Below, piece after piece: positions 34,835 to 43,618 of a DNA stretch of 64,000 nt. The notes beneath the pieces were generated by a model. The model was not told the origin of the DNA, searched no databases, and worked only from the letters and a program-made list of their open reading frames with translations. Within the stretch, counting starts at the first letter, position 1. Every line of letters starts with the position of its first letter. The stretch comes from Kitasatospora kifunensis. GTDB taxonomy: Bacteria; Actinomycetota; Actinomycetes; Streptomycetales; Streptomycetaceae. The translations under genes and the position numbers were made by a program. The stretch spans positions 3,658,001-3,722,000 of the forward strand of contig NZ_JACHJV010000001.1 of NCBI RefSeq assembly GCF_014203855.1, written 5' to 3'.

Positions 34835-34915
34835 CTAGCGCATACGACACAGGCAGGCAGCCACGCGGCAGAGGTCTACCGCCCGCCGCTTCGTGAGATC
34901 CGCCTGTCGCTTCAT
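34835..34915 (-). CDS. Cysteine-rich leader peptide upstream of the rhodanese operon
   Basis: A 26-residue reading frame starting at ATG 34915 and ending TAG. It begins MKRQADLTKRRAVDLCR and has three cysteines in the C-terminal part, with the pattern AVDLCRVAACLCR. Short peptides with VDLCRV-type motifs are known upstream of sulfur-assimilation genes in actinobacteria and are annotated as putative leader peptides. The start is leaderless: TAGCAT ends 7 bases upstream. Slow translation of the Cys codons would report low cysteinyl-tRNA and change expression of the rhodanese-DUF1416 unit downstream. That mechanism is inferred. Confidence 0.85.
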   Translation of the reverse strand: MKRQADLTKRRAVDLCRVAACLCRMR

Positions 34916-34922
34916 GGGGACG

Positions 34923-34952
34923 ATGCTAGGGAGCCAGGCCCGCCCCTGTCAT
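34923..34952 (-). promoter_or_regulatory. Promoter of the leader peptide/rhodanese operon
   Basis: On the minus strand, ATGACA (34952-34947), an 18-base spacer, then TAGCAT (34928-34923). The predicted +1 falls at or next to the leader-peptide ATG. Just upstream (about 34955-34990) is an AT-rich stretch with two ATTCGA direct repeats, possibly an activator or repressor site. Confidence 0.55.
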
Positions 34953-35076
34953 CAGCGTATCGAATGGCGAGACTAAAATGGTCGAATAGTGAGATTTGAC
35001 CAGGCCTTGCCCTGCTCGCCCGGGCGCGCCCGGCCCCTTACTGACGCGACGGCCCCGGGCGTAGCCCCGAGCGCGG

Positions 35077-35769
35077 TCAGTTGCTGCTGAGGTGGACGTT
35101 GGTGCCGCGGAACTTGAGGGCCAGGCCGTCGGGCTGCGGGGTGACCTGGTCCAGGTCCAGGCCGACCGGCATGCCCTGCAGGGTGAAGCTCTTGGTGCCG
35201 ATCGCCGCGCTGACCGCCGAGCTGATTCCCGGCAGCGCCCCCACCCCGGACAGGTCACCCACGCTGTCCACGACCACCTTGTTGCCCTCGGTGCGCAGTT
35301 TCACGCTGGTGCCGAGCTTCTGCCCCAGCATCGAGGCGCTGACCTTGACCTCGCCGGGGCCGCCGTAGCCGAGCGACATCCGGCTGTCCAGGCCGAGCAG
35401 GGTCTGCACCTGCTGGTAGCTGACCCGCCCGGTGCCGGTGCCGGAGTCCACCGTCGCCGAGCTCTCGTTGCCGCTGATCTGAACGCCCTTCAGGTCGGCG
35501 GCGAAATCGTTCAGTTGGAAGCTCTGGCCGCCACCGCTCAGCTGCACGGCGGCGGCCGAGATGTGCAGGCTGTCCACCTTCCGGCTGATCAGGTCGGTCA
35601 GGAACGGGAAGTCGCCGATGGAGACCGAAGGCTTGCCGGTGATGCCCTGGCGGCCCGCCAACTTGTCCGCCGCCTGGTTCTGCGCCACCACCACCGCGAT
35701 CCGGTCGGCGCCCACCAGCAGGCCGGCCAGCACCACGACGGCGATGACCGCCTTGATCAAGCTGCGCAT
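35077..35769 (-). CDS. LmeA-like phospholipid-binding protein (DUF2993)
   Basis: A 230-residue exported protein. One N-terminal hydrophobic helix (about 5-22) is a signal peptide or anchor. The rest is a repetitive beta-rich lipid-binding fold of the DUF2993/LmeA family, with SIGDFPFLTDLISRKVDSL near the start. LmeA in mycobacteria supports lipomannan elongation; the role in streptomycetes is unknown. GGGAGAG upstream supports ATG 35769. Confidence 0.83.
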   Translation of the reverse strand: MRSLIKAVIAVVVLAGLLVGADRIAVVVAQNQAADKLAGRQGITGKPSVSIGDFPFLTDLISRKVDSLHISAAAVQLSGGGQSFQLNDFAADLKGVQISGNESSATVDSGTGTGRVSYQQVQTLLGLDSRMSLGYGGPGEVKVSASMLGQKLGTSVKLRTEGNKVVVDSVGDLSGVGALPGISSAVSAAIGTKSFTLQGMPVGLDLDQVTPQPDGLALKFRGTNVHLSSN

Positions 35770-35891
35770 CGCACACTCTCCCCGTCGATCCCGACCATGG
35801 TCGTCCTATCGCCGATACGACGATCTGATTCCGCCCTTGGTTCCGGCGCTTGCGAACAACCGGCCGATGCCCTTCAGCCCCTCCGGCCGGC

Positions 35892-36179
35892 TCAGCCCCC
35901 CGCGAAAGGCGGCAGCACCTCGACCGTGCCGCCCTCGATCAGGGCGACGGTGGCGTGGTCGCGCCCGCCCACCGGCTCGCTGTCCACCAGGTAGGAACAG
36001 ATGCCCAGCAGGCGGACGAAGGTCGGCCGCTCGGCGTGCCTTGCTCTGGCCTGGGCCAGTGCCTCGGCCAGGCTGGCCGCCTGGTACGGCTCCTCGGCGA
36101 TGCCCGCCTCGGCCTTGGCTGCGGCCCAGTAGCGGATCGTCCCGGTCACCACAGCGGTGGGCTCGGTGGTCGCGGTCAT
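35892..36179 (-). CDS. MoaD/ThiS-family sulfur carrier protein
   Basis: A 95-residue ubiquitin-like protein ending in PPFAGG. The C-terminal Gly-Gly is the site of adenylation and thiocarboxylation. The N-terminal half contains GTIRYWAAAKAEAGIAEEPY, as in MoaD-type proteins. It could serve molybdopterin synthesis or another sulfur-transfer route; no moaE, thiG or cysM lies nearby. ATG 36179 has AAAGGGG 7 bases upstream. It is divergent from glnR. Confidence 0.83.
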   Translation of the reverse strand: MTATTEPTAVVTGTIRYWAAAKAEAGIAEEPYQAASLAEALAQARARHAERPTFVRLLGICSYLVDSEPVGGRDHATVALIEGGTVEVLPPFAGG

Positions 36180-36497
36180 GGCGGCCCCTTTTCGAAGGTG
36201 TACACATACGTGTGCCGGTCGGTGCCGTGCTCCATGATGGCCCGAGCCCCTGACCGACCGGGAATCTGGCAGGCCACAGCGGTCGTACCCCGGGCGCACG
36301 GGCGTGAACGCGACCTTGATCACGCCCGCCGACCCCTTCGCCGAGCGGTCCGTTGGGCTATTCTCAAGGCGTAAGGGATCCGGGCAGAGTCGCCCCCGGG
36401 TCCTTTTGTGCTTTCAGGGCTCCGATCCGGACGTCCTTGCGAGTGGCAGCCCACGCGGAGAAACACCACGCGGCGAAGAAAAGAGGACGACCCGGGT
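36180..36497 (+). promoter_or_regulatory. Divergent moaD-glnR intergenic region with a terminator-like hairpin in the glnR leader
   Basis: TATTCT (36359-36364) is a plausible glnR -10 box. Directly after it, AAGGGATCCGGG (36373-36384) can pair with CCCGGGTCCTT (36395-36405), followed by a T-rich run to 36414. This looks like an early intrinsic terminator or attenuator before the 80-base rest of the leader. CACATACGTGTG (36203-36214) is an imperfect palindrome near the moaD-like promoter. Two CCACGCGG direct repeats precede the glnR ribosome-binding site. Confidence 0.5.
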
Positions 36498-37274
36498 ATG
36501 AGTTCTCTCCTCCTGCTCACCAACGCGCTGCAGCCATCGGCGGAGGTGCTGCCGGCCCTGGGGCTGCTGTTGCACCAGGTGCGGGTGGCCCCGGCCGAGG
36601 GGTCGGCACTGGTCGATACGCCCAGTGCCGACGTGATACTGGTCGACGGCCGGCGCGACCTGCCGCAGATCCGCAGCCTGTGCCAGCTGCTGCGCTCCAC
36701 CGGCGTCAGCGCCCCGCTGATCCTGGTGGTCACCGAGGGCGGTCTGGCCGCGGTCACCGCCGAGTGGGGCATCGACGACGTGCTGCTCGACACCGCGGGG
36801 CCGGCCGAGGTGGAGGCCCGGCTGCGGCTGGCGATGGGCCGCCAGCAGCAGGTGGCGGCCGACGAGAGCCCCACCGAGATCCGCAACGGCGACCTGACGG
36901 TGGACGAGGCCACCTACTCGGCCAAGCTCAAGGGCCGCGTCCTCGACCTCACCTTCAAGGAGTTCGAGCTGCTCAAGTACCTCGCCCAGCACCCGGGCCG
37001 GGTCTTCACCCGGGCCCAGCTGCTGCAGGAGGTCTGGGGCTACGACTACTTCGGCGGCACCCGCACGGTCGACGTCCACGTGCGGCGGCTGCGCGCCAAG
37101 CTCGGGGTCGAGCACGAGCAGCTGATCGGCACCGTGCGCAACGTCGGCTACCGCTTCGTGATGCCCTCGCAGGGCGAGAAGGGCGAGCGCGGCGGGGTGA
37201 CGACCGGCTTCGAGCAGCCCGCGGGCGACCCGTCGCACACGGCCGCGCCGGTGGGCGGCGCCCGCGAGGCCTGA
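36498..37274 (+). CDS. glnR: Nitrogen-response global regulator GlnR
   Basis: A 258-residue orphan OmpR-family regulator that controls glnA, amtB, nitrate and urease genes. It starts [19 protein letters not shown], characteristic of actinomycete GlnR. The atypical receiver (1-115) keeps only Asp50, needed for dimerisation, and lacks the acidic phosphorylation pocket. The winged helix (about 140-225) has [20 protein letters not shown] and [18 protein letters not shown] 36498 is preceded by AGAGGA. The LacI, protease and two-component genes downstream are the usual neighbours in streptomycetes. Confidence 0.94.
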   Translation: MSSLLLLTNALQPSAEVLPALGLLLHQVRVAPAEGSALVDTPSADVILVDGRRDLPQIRSLCQLLRSTGVSAPLILVVTEGGLAAVTAEWGIDDVLLDTAGPAEVEARLRLAMGRQQQVAADESPTEIRNGDLTVDEATYSAKLKGRVLDLTFKEFELLKYLAQHPGRVFTRAQLLQEVWGYDYFGGTRTVDVHVRRLRAKLGVEHEQLIGTVRNVGYRFVMPSQGEKGERGGVTTGFEQPAGDPSHTAAPVGGAREA

Positions 37275-37331
37275 CCCGGTCGCCCGGCCCGACGCCGGGC
37301 CCGTGCCGACCCCCTTCCCGGCCCTTGTCCC

Positions 37332-37358
37332 GGCCGGGCCCAGCACTTGGGCCCGGCC
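37332..37358 (+). terminator. Hairpin terminator after glnR
   Basis: GGCCGGGCCC (37332-37341) pairs perfectly with GGGCCCGGCC (37349-37358) around a 7-base loop; no U tract. Confidence 0.6.
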
Positions 37359-37394
37359 CGCTGGGGGGCTGGACAACACGCGTAGACTCCCTGC

Positions 37395-38447
37395 GTGGCC
37401 AAGGTGACGCGTGACGACGTAGCTCGACTGGCTGGGACCTCGACCGCGGTCGTCAGCTATGTCATCAACGATGGCCCGCGCCCGGTGGCGCCCGCGACCA
37501 AGGAACGGGTGCTCGCCGCGATCGAGCAGCTCGGCTACCGGCCGAACAGCGTCGCGCAGGCGATGGCCTCGCGGCGCACCAACCTGATCGGCATGATCGT
37601 GCCGGACGCCCGGCAGCCGTTCTTCGCCGAGATGGCGCACGCGGTCGAACGCGCCGCCTCCGACCGCGGCAAGCTCGTGCTGATCGGCAACTCGGACTAT
37701 GCCGACGACCGCGAGATGCACTACATCCAGGCCTTCCTCGGCATGCGGGTCTCCGGCCTGATCCTGGTCAGCCAGGGTGCTCCGCAGCGCGCCGCCAAGG
37801 AGTTCGCCGCGATGGAGGGCGCCAAGGTGGTGCTGCTGCACCGCCGCCCCGACGCCATCGACGACGTCTCCGTGGTCACCGACGACGTCGGCGGCGCCGA
37901 GCTCGCCGTGCGCCACCTGCTCCAGGTGCACGGGCACCCGTACGTGGCCTGCTTCGGCGGCCCGGTCGAGTCCCCCGCGCCCGGCGACCCGGTGATCGAC
38001 CACGTCGAGGGCTGGCAGCGGGCGATGGACGCCCACGAGCTGCCGGCCGATCAGCACCTGATCGACGCGCCCTTCCACCGCTACGGCGCCTACGAGGTGG
38101 CGCTGGAGCTGCTGCGCTCGCCGAACCGGCCGCCGGCCATCTTCTGCTCCACCGACGACCAGGCGATCGGCGTGCTGCGGGCCGCCCGCGAGCTGGGCCT
38201 GCGGGTGCCGGAGGACCTCGCGGTGGCGGGCTTCGACGACATCCCCGAGGCGGCGCTGGCCGACCCGCCGCTGACCACGGTGGCCAGCGAGCGGGAGGCG
38301 ATGGCCCGCGCGGCGGTGGAGTTGGTGCTGGACGACTCGCTGATGGTGCCGGGGTCCGACACCCAGCGGGTGCGCAGGTTCCCCTCCCGGCTGGTGGTGC
38401 GGCGCTCCTGCGGCTGCCCGCCCGAGGGTGCGGGGTCGGCAGGGTAG
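37395..38447 (+). CDS. LacI-family transcriptional regulator
   Basis: A 350-residue LacI-type repressor. The DNA-binding domain starts [25 protein letters not shown], with the hinge helix in [12 protein letters not shown]. The periplasmic-binding-protein-like sensor domain (about 65-335) contains [12 protein letters not shown] and [20 protein letters not shown]. The ligand is unknown. The GTG start has TAGACT 6 bases upstream and no Shine-Dalgarno, so the message is probably leaderless. It lies between glnR and the protease gene, with a hairpin after it. Confidence 0.92.
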   Translation: MAKVTRDDVARLAGTSTAVVSYVINDGPRPVAPATKERVLAAIEQLGYRPNSVAQAMASRRTNLIGMIVPDARQPFFAEMAHAVERAASDRGKLVLIGNSDYADDREMHYIQAFLGMRVSGLILVSQGAPQRAAKEFAAMEGAKVVLLHRRPDAIDDVSVVTDDVGGAELAVRHLLQVHGHPYVACFGGPVESPAPGDPVIDHVEGWQRAMDAHELPADQHLIDAPFHRYGAYEVALELLRSPNRPPAIFCSTDDQAIGVLRAARELGLRVPEDLAVAGFDDIPEAALADPPLTTVASEREAMARAAVELVLDDSLMVPGSDTQRVRRFPSRLVVRRSCGCPPEGAGSAG

Positions 38448-38458
38448 CTCGTCTTTAT

Positions 38459-38478
38459 GAGAAGCCAACGGGCTTCTC
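38459..38478 (+). terminator. Hairpin terminator after the LacI gene
   Basis: GAGAAGCC, loop AACG, GGCTTCTC: a perfect 8-bp stem 11 bases after the stop codon. Confidence 0.65.
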
Positions 38479-38498
38479 TAGGCGTTCTGACCCCACTC

Positions 38499-38516
38499 TC
38501 ATCCGTTCTTCATCCG
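38499..38516 (+). promoter_or_regulatory. Direct repeats TCATCCG upstream of the HtrA-like protease gene
   Basis: TCATCCG at 38499-38505 and again at 38510-38516, one helical turn (11 bases) apart, 20-38 bases before ATG 38537. A GTTCT pair (38484 and 38505) is spaced by 21 bases. OmpR-family regulators bind such repeats, and one is encoded just downstream. Confidence 0.4.
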
Positions 38517-38536
38517 GTGGGCGGACGGTTTGGTCC

Positions 38537-39685
38537 ATGAGCGACGAGTACCGCACCACCGCAGATGAGTCGGGGTATCCGCTCCCGCCGAAGCCGGCCG
38601 GAGCACCCACCGCTCACCAGGAGTACCCGGTCACCCCGGGCTACCCCGGCAGCTACGCGAGCGACACCGCGTACGCCGGCGACGACTACCCCGGCGAGGG
38701 CGCCGGTGGCGGTCAGCCCCCCTACTACGGTCCGCCGCCCACCCTGCCGGGCAGCACGCCCGAGCCCGGCGGCCCCGGCCACAAGGCTCGCAACGGCTTC
38801 CTGCGCGGCCGGCTCGCCCTGGTCACCGCCGTCGCGGCGGTCGCCGCGGTGCTCGGCGGCCTGGCCGGCGGCGCGGTCGCGGGCAGCCAGCACAGCTCCA
38901 CCACCGCGAGCTCGACCACCCTGGTCAGCCCGGTGTCCGCCAAGTCCGACGGCACCCCCGACGTCGCCGCGATCGCGGCCACCCTCTCCCCCAGCGTCGT
39001 GCAGATCACCGTGCAGACCAACACCGGCACCGCGACCGGCACCGGTGTGATCCTGACCGCGAACGGGCAGATCCTCACCAACTACCACGTGATCTCCAGC
39101 GCCGTCAGCGAGGGCGGCACGATCACCGTGATGTACCAGAACGGCAGCAAGACCAGCGCCACCGTCACCGGCAGCGACAAGTCGATGGACGTCGCCGTGA
39201 TCACCGCGAGCAACGCCAGCGGCCTGACCCCGGTGGCCTTCGGCGACTCCGACGCGATCGCGGTCGGCGATCCGGTGGTGGCCATCGGCAACCCCGACGG
39301 CCTGACCGGCACCGTCACCTCCGGCATCATCAGCGCCAAGAACCGCCAGGTCACCGTGCAGGTGGACGAGACCACCACGCGCGGCAACGGCGGCTTCGGC
39401 TACCCGTACTTCCCCGGCTACGGTGGCAACAGCCCCGCCACCAACTCCTCCTCTACCGCCACCTACTCGGCGCTGCAGACCGACGCCGCGCTCAACCCCG
39501 GCAACTCCGGTGGCCCGCTGATCAACTCGGCCGGCCAGGTGATCGGGATCAACTCGGCGATGTACTCGGGCAGCGGGAGCAGCTCCAGCAGCAGCCAGGC
39601 CGGCAGCGTGGGCCTGGGCTTCGCCATCCCGATCAACGCCGTCAAGCAGGTCCTGCCGCAGATGCAGGCCGGACAGACGCTCTAG
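38537..39685 (+). CDS. HtrA-like trypsin-type serine protease (PepD-like)
   Basis: A 382-residue protein. Residues 1-85 are a Pro/Gly/Tyr-rich cytosolic region. One membrane helix follows (about 92-115). The external trypsin-like domain has the triad His in LTNYHVIS, Asp in SMDVAVI and Ser in PGNSGGPLIN. The protein ends right after the protease domain (QAGQTL), so the PDZ domain found in most HtrA proteins is absent. It should cleave or sense misfolded envelope proteins. With the following response regulator and kinase it resembles the mycobacterial pepD-mprAB group. Confidence 0.87.
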   Translation: MSDEYRTTADESGYPLPPKPAGAPTAHQEYPVTPGYPGSYASDTAYAGDDYPGEGAGGGQPPYYGPPPTLPGSTPEPGGPGHKARNGFLRGRLALVTAVAAVAAVLGGLAGGAVAGSQHSSTTASSTTLVSPVSAKSDGTPDVAAIAATLSPSVVQITVQTNTGTATGTGVILTANGQILTNYHVISSAVSEGGTITVMYQNGSKTSATVTGSDKSMDVAVITASNASGLTPVAFGDSDAIAVGDPVVAIGNPDGLTGTVTSGIISAKNRQVTVQVDETTTRGNGGFGYPYFPGYGGNSPATNSSSTATYSALQTDAALNPGNSGGPLINSAGQVIGINSAMYSGSGSSSSSSQAGSVGLGFAIPINAVKQVLPQMQAGQTL

Positions 39686-39700
39686 CCCCGGCGGTCCAGG

Positions 39701-39722
39701 GCACCCGGCTCACCCCGGGTGC
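39701..39722 (+). terminator. Hairpin after the protease gene
   Basis: GCACCCGG (39701-39708) pairs perfectly with CCGGGTGC (39715-39722), loop 6 bases, 16 bases after the stop codon; no U tract. Confidence 0.45.
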
Positions 39723-39855
39723 GCCCGGCACGCCACCGCGAACCGAGCACGGTCCCGAACACCCACGGTCCGGGATCATCGAACCGCCCGGTTCAACCCG
39801 CTGAACACGCACAATGGCTAGACCCCTTCCACACCCAGAGAGGGCCACACCGCCG

Positions 39856-40626
39856 ATGACTCGCCCCGCCGACGACCGCACCCCTGCTGAGCAGCCGACC
39901 ACCGCGCGCCTGCTCGTGGTCGACGACGAACCCGCGCTTCGAGACGCCCTGGAGAGCAGCCTCGCTTTCGAGGGCTACGAGGTCACCACCGCCACCGACG
40001 GCTACGAGGCGCTGGAGGCCGTCGAACGCGACCAGCCCGACCTGGTGCTGCTCGACATCATGATGCCCCGGATGGACGGCCTGACCGCCGTGCGCCGGAT
40101 GCGCTCGCGCGGGGACACCGCGCCCGTCCTGATGCTCACCGCCCGCGACGCGGTCGGCGACCGGGTCACCGGCCTGGACGTGGGCGCGGACGACTACCTC
40201 GCCAAGCCCTTCGAGCTGGACGAGCTGCTCGCCCGGGTGCGCGCCCTGCTGCGCCGCAACGCCCTGGCCACCGAGGCGGCGGCCCGGGCCACGGCCGTGG
40301 AGGACGACTCCGAGGTGCTGGCCTTCGCCGACCTGCGGATGAACACCGCCACCCGCGAGGTGACCCGCGACGGCCGCCCGGTGGAGCTGACCCGCACCGA
40401 GTTCATGCTGCTGGAGATGTTCCTGGCGCACCCCCGCCAGGTGCTGACCCGCGAGCAGATCCTCAAGGCGGTCTGGGGCTTCGACTTCGAGCCCTCCTCC
40501 AACTCACTGGACGTCTACGTGATGTACCTGCGCCGCAAGACCGAGCAGGGCGGCATGCCGCGCCTGATCCAGACCGTGCGCGGAGTGGGCTACGCTCTGC
40601 GCGCGCCCAGCGGGGCGACGGCCTGA
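39856..40626 (+). CDS. OmpR-family response regulator (MprA-like)
   Basis: A 256-residue response regulator. The receiver (about 18-130) has the acidic pair in [12 protein letters not shown], the phospho-acceptor Asp in [13 protein letters not shown], Thr in [11 protein letters not shown] and Lys in [11 protein letters not shown]. The winged helix (about 150-245) has [19 protein letters not shown] and [17 protein letters not shown] 39856 follows GAGAGGG by about 11 bases; ATG 39814 is in frame but less typical. The histidine kinase starts 5 bases after its stop. A GTTCA-N6-TGAAC repeat (39791-39806) lies upstream. Confidence 0.93.
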   Translation: MTRPADDRTPAEQPTTARLLVVDDEPALRDALESSLAFEGYEVTTATDGYEALEAVERDQPDLVLLDIMMPRMDGLTAVRRMRSRGDTAPVLMLTARDAVGDRVTGLDVGADDYLAKPFELDELLARVRALLRRNALATEAAARATAVEDDSEVLAFADLRMNTATREVTRDGRPVELTRTEFMLLEMFLAHPRQVLTREQILKAVWGFDFEPSSNSLDVYVMYLRRKTEQGGMPRLIQTVRGVGYALRAPSGATA

Positions 40627-40631
40627 GAATC

Positions 40632-42227
40632 ATGGCGCGCGAGGCAAGAGCACGGGGGCGGGGACGGGTGAAGGGGTGGTACCAGGGGAGGTCGCTGCGC
40701 AGCCGACTGGCGATCATGGCCTCGGTGGCGGTCGCGCTGGCCATCGCCATGTGTTCGGTGGCGGCCTGGTTCATCGTCCAGGAGAAGCTCTACGAGCTCC
40801 AGCGCGTCCAGCTGTCCAACGTGCCGCTGCCCCTGACCCCGTTCAGCCACACCCTGCCGACCTGCGCGACCACCGCACAGGGGGCGCTGACCCAGGTCAA
40901 AGCGGCGACCACGGCATACGAGGCGGACCACCCCAACGGAGCCATTCTCGGGACCGGCCGCGGCGGTGACGCCGAGTACCTGCCCGCCGGCACCACCAGC
41001 GTCTGCCTGAGCCTGGGCGCCAACCTGGCCATCGTGCCCGCCCCCTCCGACTACGACGTGCTCGACCTGCCCCCGAACGAGGGCGACTTCCGGCAGGGCC
41101 ACTTCACCGACGGCACACCGGCGATGATCCGGGTCACCCACTACGTGGACCGGACCACGCACCAGGACATGGTGATGCTGCTCGCCTCCCCGCTCACCGA
41201 GGTCGACCACTCCCTGCAGCAACTGGCCTTCCTGCTGGCGGGCGTGTCCGCCATAGGCGTGGCCGTGGCCGGCATCACCGGCCGCATCGTGGCCCGCGCC
41301 GCACTCAAGCCGGTGCACGACCTCACCGACCTGGTCGAGCACATCGCCCGCACCGAAGAGGTCGGCACCACCATCCCGGTGCACGGCAACGACGAGATCG
41401 CCCGGCTCTCCGACTCCTTCAACTCGATGAGCACCGCCCTGGCCAACTCCCGCGAGCGCCAGACCCGGCTGATCGCGGATGCCGGACACGAGCTGCGCAC
41501 CCCGCTCACCTCGCTGCGCACCAACGTCGACCTGATGATCCGCAGCGACGACACCGGGCGCCCGCTGCCACCGGCGACCCGCACCAAACTGCTGGCCAGC
41601 ATGAAGGCGCAGATGCAGGAGCTCACCCTGCTGATCGGCGACCTGCTGCAGCTCTCCCGGCCCGACTCGCCGCGCCCGGGCCAGAACGTGGCGACCGTGG
41701 CGTTCCACGACATCGCCCAGCGCGCCGTGGAGCGGGGCAAGCTGCGCGGCCCCGGGCTGACCTTCAACGTGTCGCTGGAGCCCTGGTACGTGCGGGCGGA
41801 CGCCGCCGCGCTGGAGCGGGCCGTGATGAACCTGCTGGACAACGCCGTCAAGTACAGCCCACCGGCAGGCGCGATCGACGTCGCGCTGCAGCAGGGACGG
41901 CTGACCGTGCGCGACCACGGCCCCGGCATCCCGGCCGACGAACTCCAGTACGTCTTCGACCGGTTCTGGCGCTCCCCGTCCTCCCGGCAGCTGCCCGGTT
42001 CGGGGCTCGGGCTGTCGATCGTGGCGCAGACCGTCCAGGACTCCGGCGGCCAGGTGGCGCTCGGACCGGCCCAGGACGGCGGGCCCGGGGCGCTGGCGAT
42101 CATCCGGATGCCGGGCTCCGCCGAGCCGCCGCCGTCCACCCACCCGGCGCGCGGCACCGCACCGGGTCCGGGCGAGCCGACGACCGGGCCGACCCCCGAG
42201 CCGGCTCCCGGGCCGGAAGACAGCTGA
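40632..42227 (+). CDS. Sensor histidine kinase (MprB-like)
   Basis: A 531-residue membrane kinase. Two membrane helices (about 28-50 and 195-217) enclose an extracellular sensor of about 145 residues. A HAMP domain follows (about 217-275). The H-box is in DAGHELRTPLTSLRTN. The ATP domain has the N-box MNLLDNAVKYS, the G1 box VRDHGPGIP and the G2 box GSGLGLSIV. The Pro-rich tail of about 45 residues is not part of the catalytic core. It is the partner of the preceding regulator (5-base gap). The ATG has little Shine-Dalgarno; GTG 40668 is an alternative. Confidence 0.93.
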   Translation: MAREARARGRGRVKGWYQGRSLRSRLAIMASVAVALAIAMCSVAAWFIVQEKLYELQRVQLSNVPLPLTPFSHTLPTCATTAQGALTQVKAATTAYEADHPNGAILGTGRGGDAEYLPAGTTSVCLSLGANLAIVPAPSDYDVLDLPPNEGDFRQGHFTDGTPAMIRVTHYVDRTTHQDMVMLLASPLTEVDHSLQQLAFLLAGVSAIGVAVAGITGRIVARAALKPVHDLTDLVEHIARTEEVGTTIPVHGNDEIARLSDSFNSMSTALANSRERQTRLIADAGHELRTPLTSLRTNVDLMIRSDDTGRPLPPATRTKLLASMKAQMQELTLLIGDLLQLSRPDSPRPGQNVATVAFHDIAQRAVERGKLRGPGLTFNVSLEPWYVRADAAALERAVMNLLDNAVKYSPPAGAIDVALQQGRLTVRDHGPGIPADELQYVFDRFWRSPSSRQLPGSGLGLSIVAQTVQDSGGQVALGPAQDGGPGALAIIRMPGSAEPPPSTHPARGTAPGPGEPTTGPTPEPAPGPEDS

Positions 42228-42249
42228 GGCGAGCGGCTGGGCCGGCCGG

Positions 42250-43599
42250 CTACACCCCCGGCTCGGCCGCCAACTGCCGCTCGGCGCGGATCCGTTCGGC
42301 CACCGCGTCCTCGGTCATCGCGCGGTCGGTGTAGACCAGCGGGCGCTCGCTGTCGGTGATGATGTGCTTGACCACCTGGACGTTGCCGTTGACGTCCCAG
42401 ACCGCGATGCCGGGCGAGAGGGTCGGGATGATCTCCACGGCCCACCGGGGCAGGCCGAGCACCCGCCCGGTGGCACGGGCCTCGTCGGCCTTCTGCATGT
42501 AGATGGTGCGGGTGGAGGCCATCTTGAGGATCGCCGAGGCCTCCTTGGCCGCCGCCCCGTCCACCACGTCGGACAGGTGGTGGACCACCGCGACGAAGGA
42601 CAGGCCCAGGCGGCGGCCGAACTTGAGCAGCCGTTGGAAGAGCTGGGCGACGAAGGGGCTGTTGATGATGTGCCAGGCCTCCTCGACCAGGAAGATGCGC
42701 TTCCTGCGGTCGGGGCGGATCCAGGTGTGCTCCAGCCAGACGCCGACGATCGCCATCAGGATCGGCATCGCGATCGAGTTACGGTCGATGTGCGAGAGGT
42801 CGAAGACGATCAGCGGCGCGTCCAGGTCGATCCCGTCGGTGGTCGACTCGTCGAACATGCCGCGCAGGTCACCGTCGACCAGGCGGTCCAGCACCAGGGC
42901 CACGTCCAGGCCCCAGGACTGCACCTCCTGCGGGTCCACGCCCAGCGACTCGACCGAGGAGAGGTCGGGGCGGCGCAGGGTGTCGATGATGTCGCCGAGG
43001 ATCGGCTGACGGTCCGTCACGGTGGCTCGGACATGGGCGTGTGCGGCCTTGAGCGCGAAGCCGGCCCGCTCCTCCAGGCCGCGCCCCATCGCCACCTCGA
43101 TGATGGTGCGCAGCAGTTGGAGCTGGCCGGTGGTGGTGATCGCCGGATCCAGCGGGTTGAGCCGCACCCCGCCTTCCCGGGCCGCCATCGGGTCCAGCCG
43201 CACGGACTTTATGCCCAGCGCGTTGGCGATCAGGTTCCACTCGCCGACCCCGTCCTCGCCCTGCGCGTCGAGCACCACCACCTGCCGGTCGCGGAACCTC
43301 AACTGGCGCAGCACGTACGTCTTCTCCAGCGCCGACTTGCCGTTGCCGGACTCGCCGAGGACCAGCCAGTGCGGGGCCGGCAGCTGCTGGCCGTAGAGCT
43401 GGAACGGGTCGTAGACGTACCCCTTGCCGCTGTAGACCTCGCGGCCGATGATCACCCCGGAGTCGCCCAACCCCGGTGCGGCGGTGGGCAGGTAGACCGC
43501 CTGGGCCTGACCGGTGGAGGTGCGCACCGGCAGCCGGGTGGTCTCCACCTTGCCGAACATCAGGCTGGTGAAGGCGTCGGTGAGATTGCCAATCGCCAA
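42250..43599 (-). CDS. VirB4-type ATPase of a type IV secretion-like system (ATPase half)
   Basis: A 449-residue P-loop ATPase. Walker A is GESGNGKS (about 82-89) and Walker B is RIFLVEEAWH (about 297-306). The flanking segments (LVLGESGNGKSALEKTYVLRQL, cited in part, and GLSFVAVVHHLSDVV) match the C-terminal motor domain of VirB4/TraU ATPases. The VirB4 N-terminal domain is missing and seems to be encoded by the preceding gene. It should energise assembly or substrate transfer at a membrane complex. The TTG start has GGAGG 6 bases upstream. It is the last gene of the leftward cluster and faces the histidine-kinase gene. Confidence 0.85.
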   Translation of the reverse strand: MAIGNLTDAFTSLMFGKVETTRLPVRTSTGQAQAVYLPTAAPGLGDSGVIIGREVYSGKGYVYDPFQLYGQQLPAPHWLVLGESGNGKSALEKTYVLRQLRFRDRQVVVLDAQGEDGVGEWNLIANALGIKSVRLDPMAAREGGVRLNPLDPAITTTGQLQLLRTIIEVAMGRGLEERAGFALKAAHAHVRATVTDRQPILGDIIDTLRRPDLSSVESLGVDPQEVQSWGLDVALVLDRLVDGDLRGMFDESTTDGIDLDAPLIVFDLSHIDRNSIAMPILMAIVGVWLEHTWIRPDRRKRIFLVEEAWHIINSPFVAQLFQRLLKFGRRLGLSFVAVVHHLSDVVDGAAAKEASAILKMASTRTIYMQKADEARATGRVLGLPRWAVEIIPTLSPGIAVWDVNGNVQVVKHIITDSERPLVYTDRAMTEDAVAERIRAERQLAAEPGV

Positions 43600-43618
43600 G
43601 GGGTGCCTCCAGGGCAGG

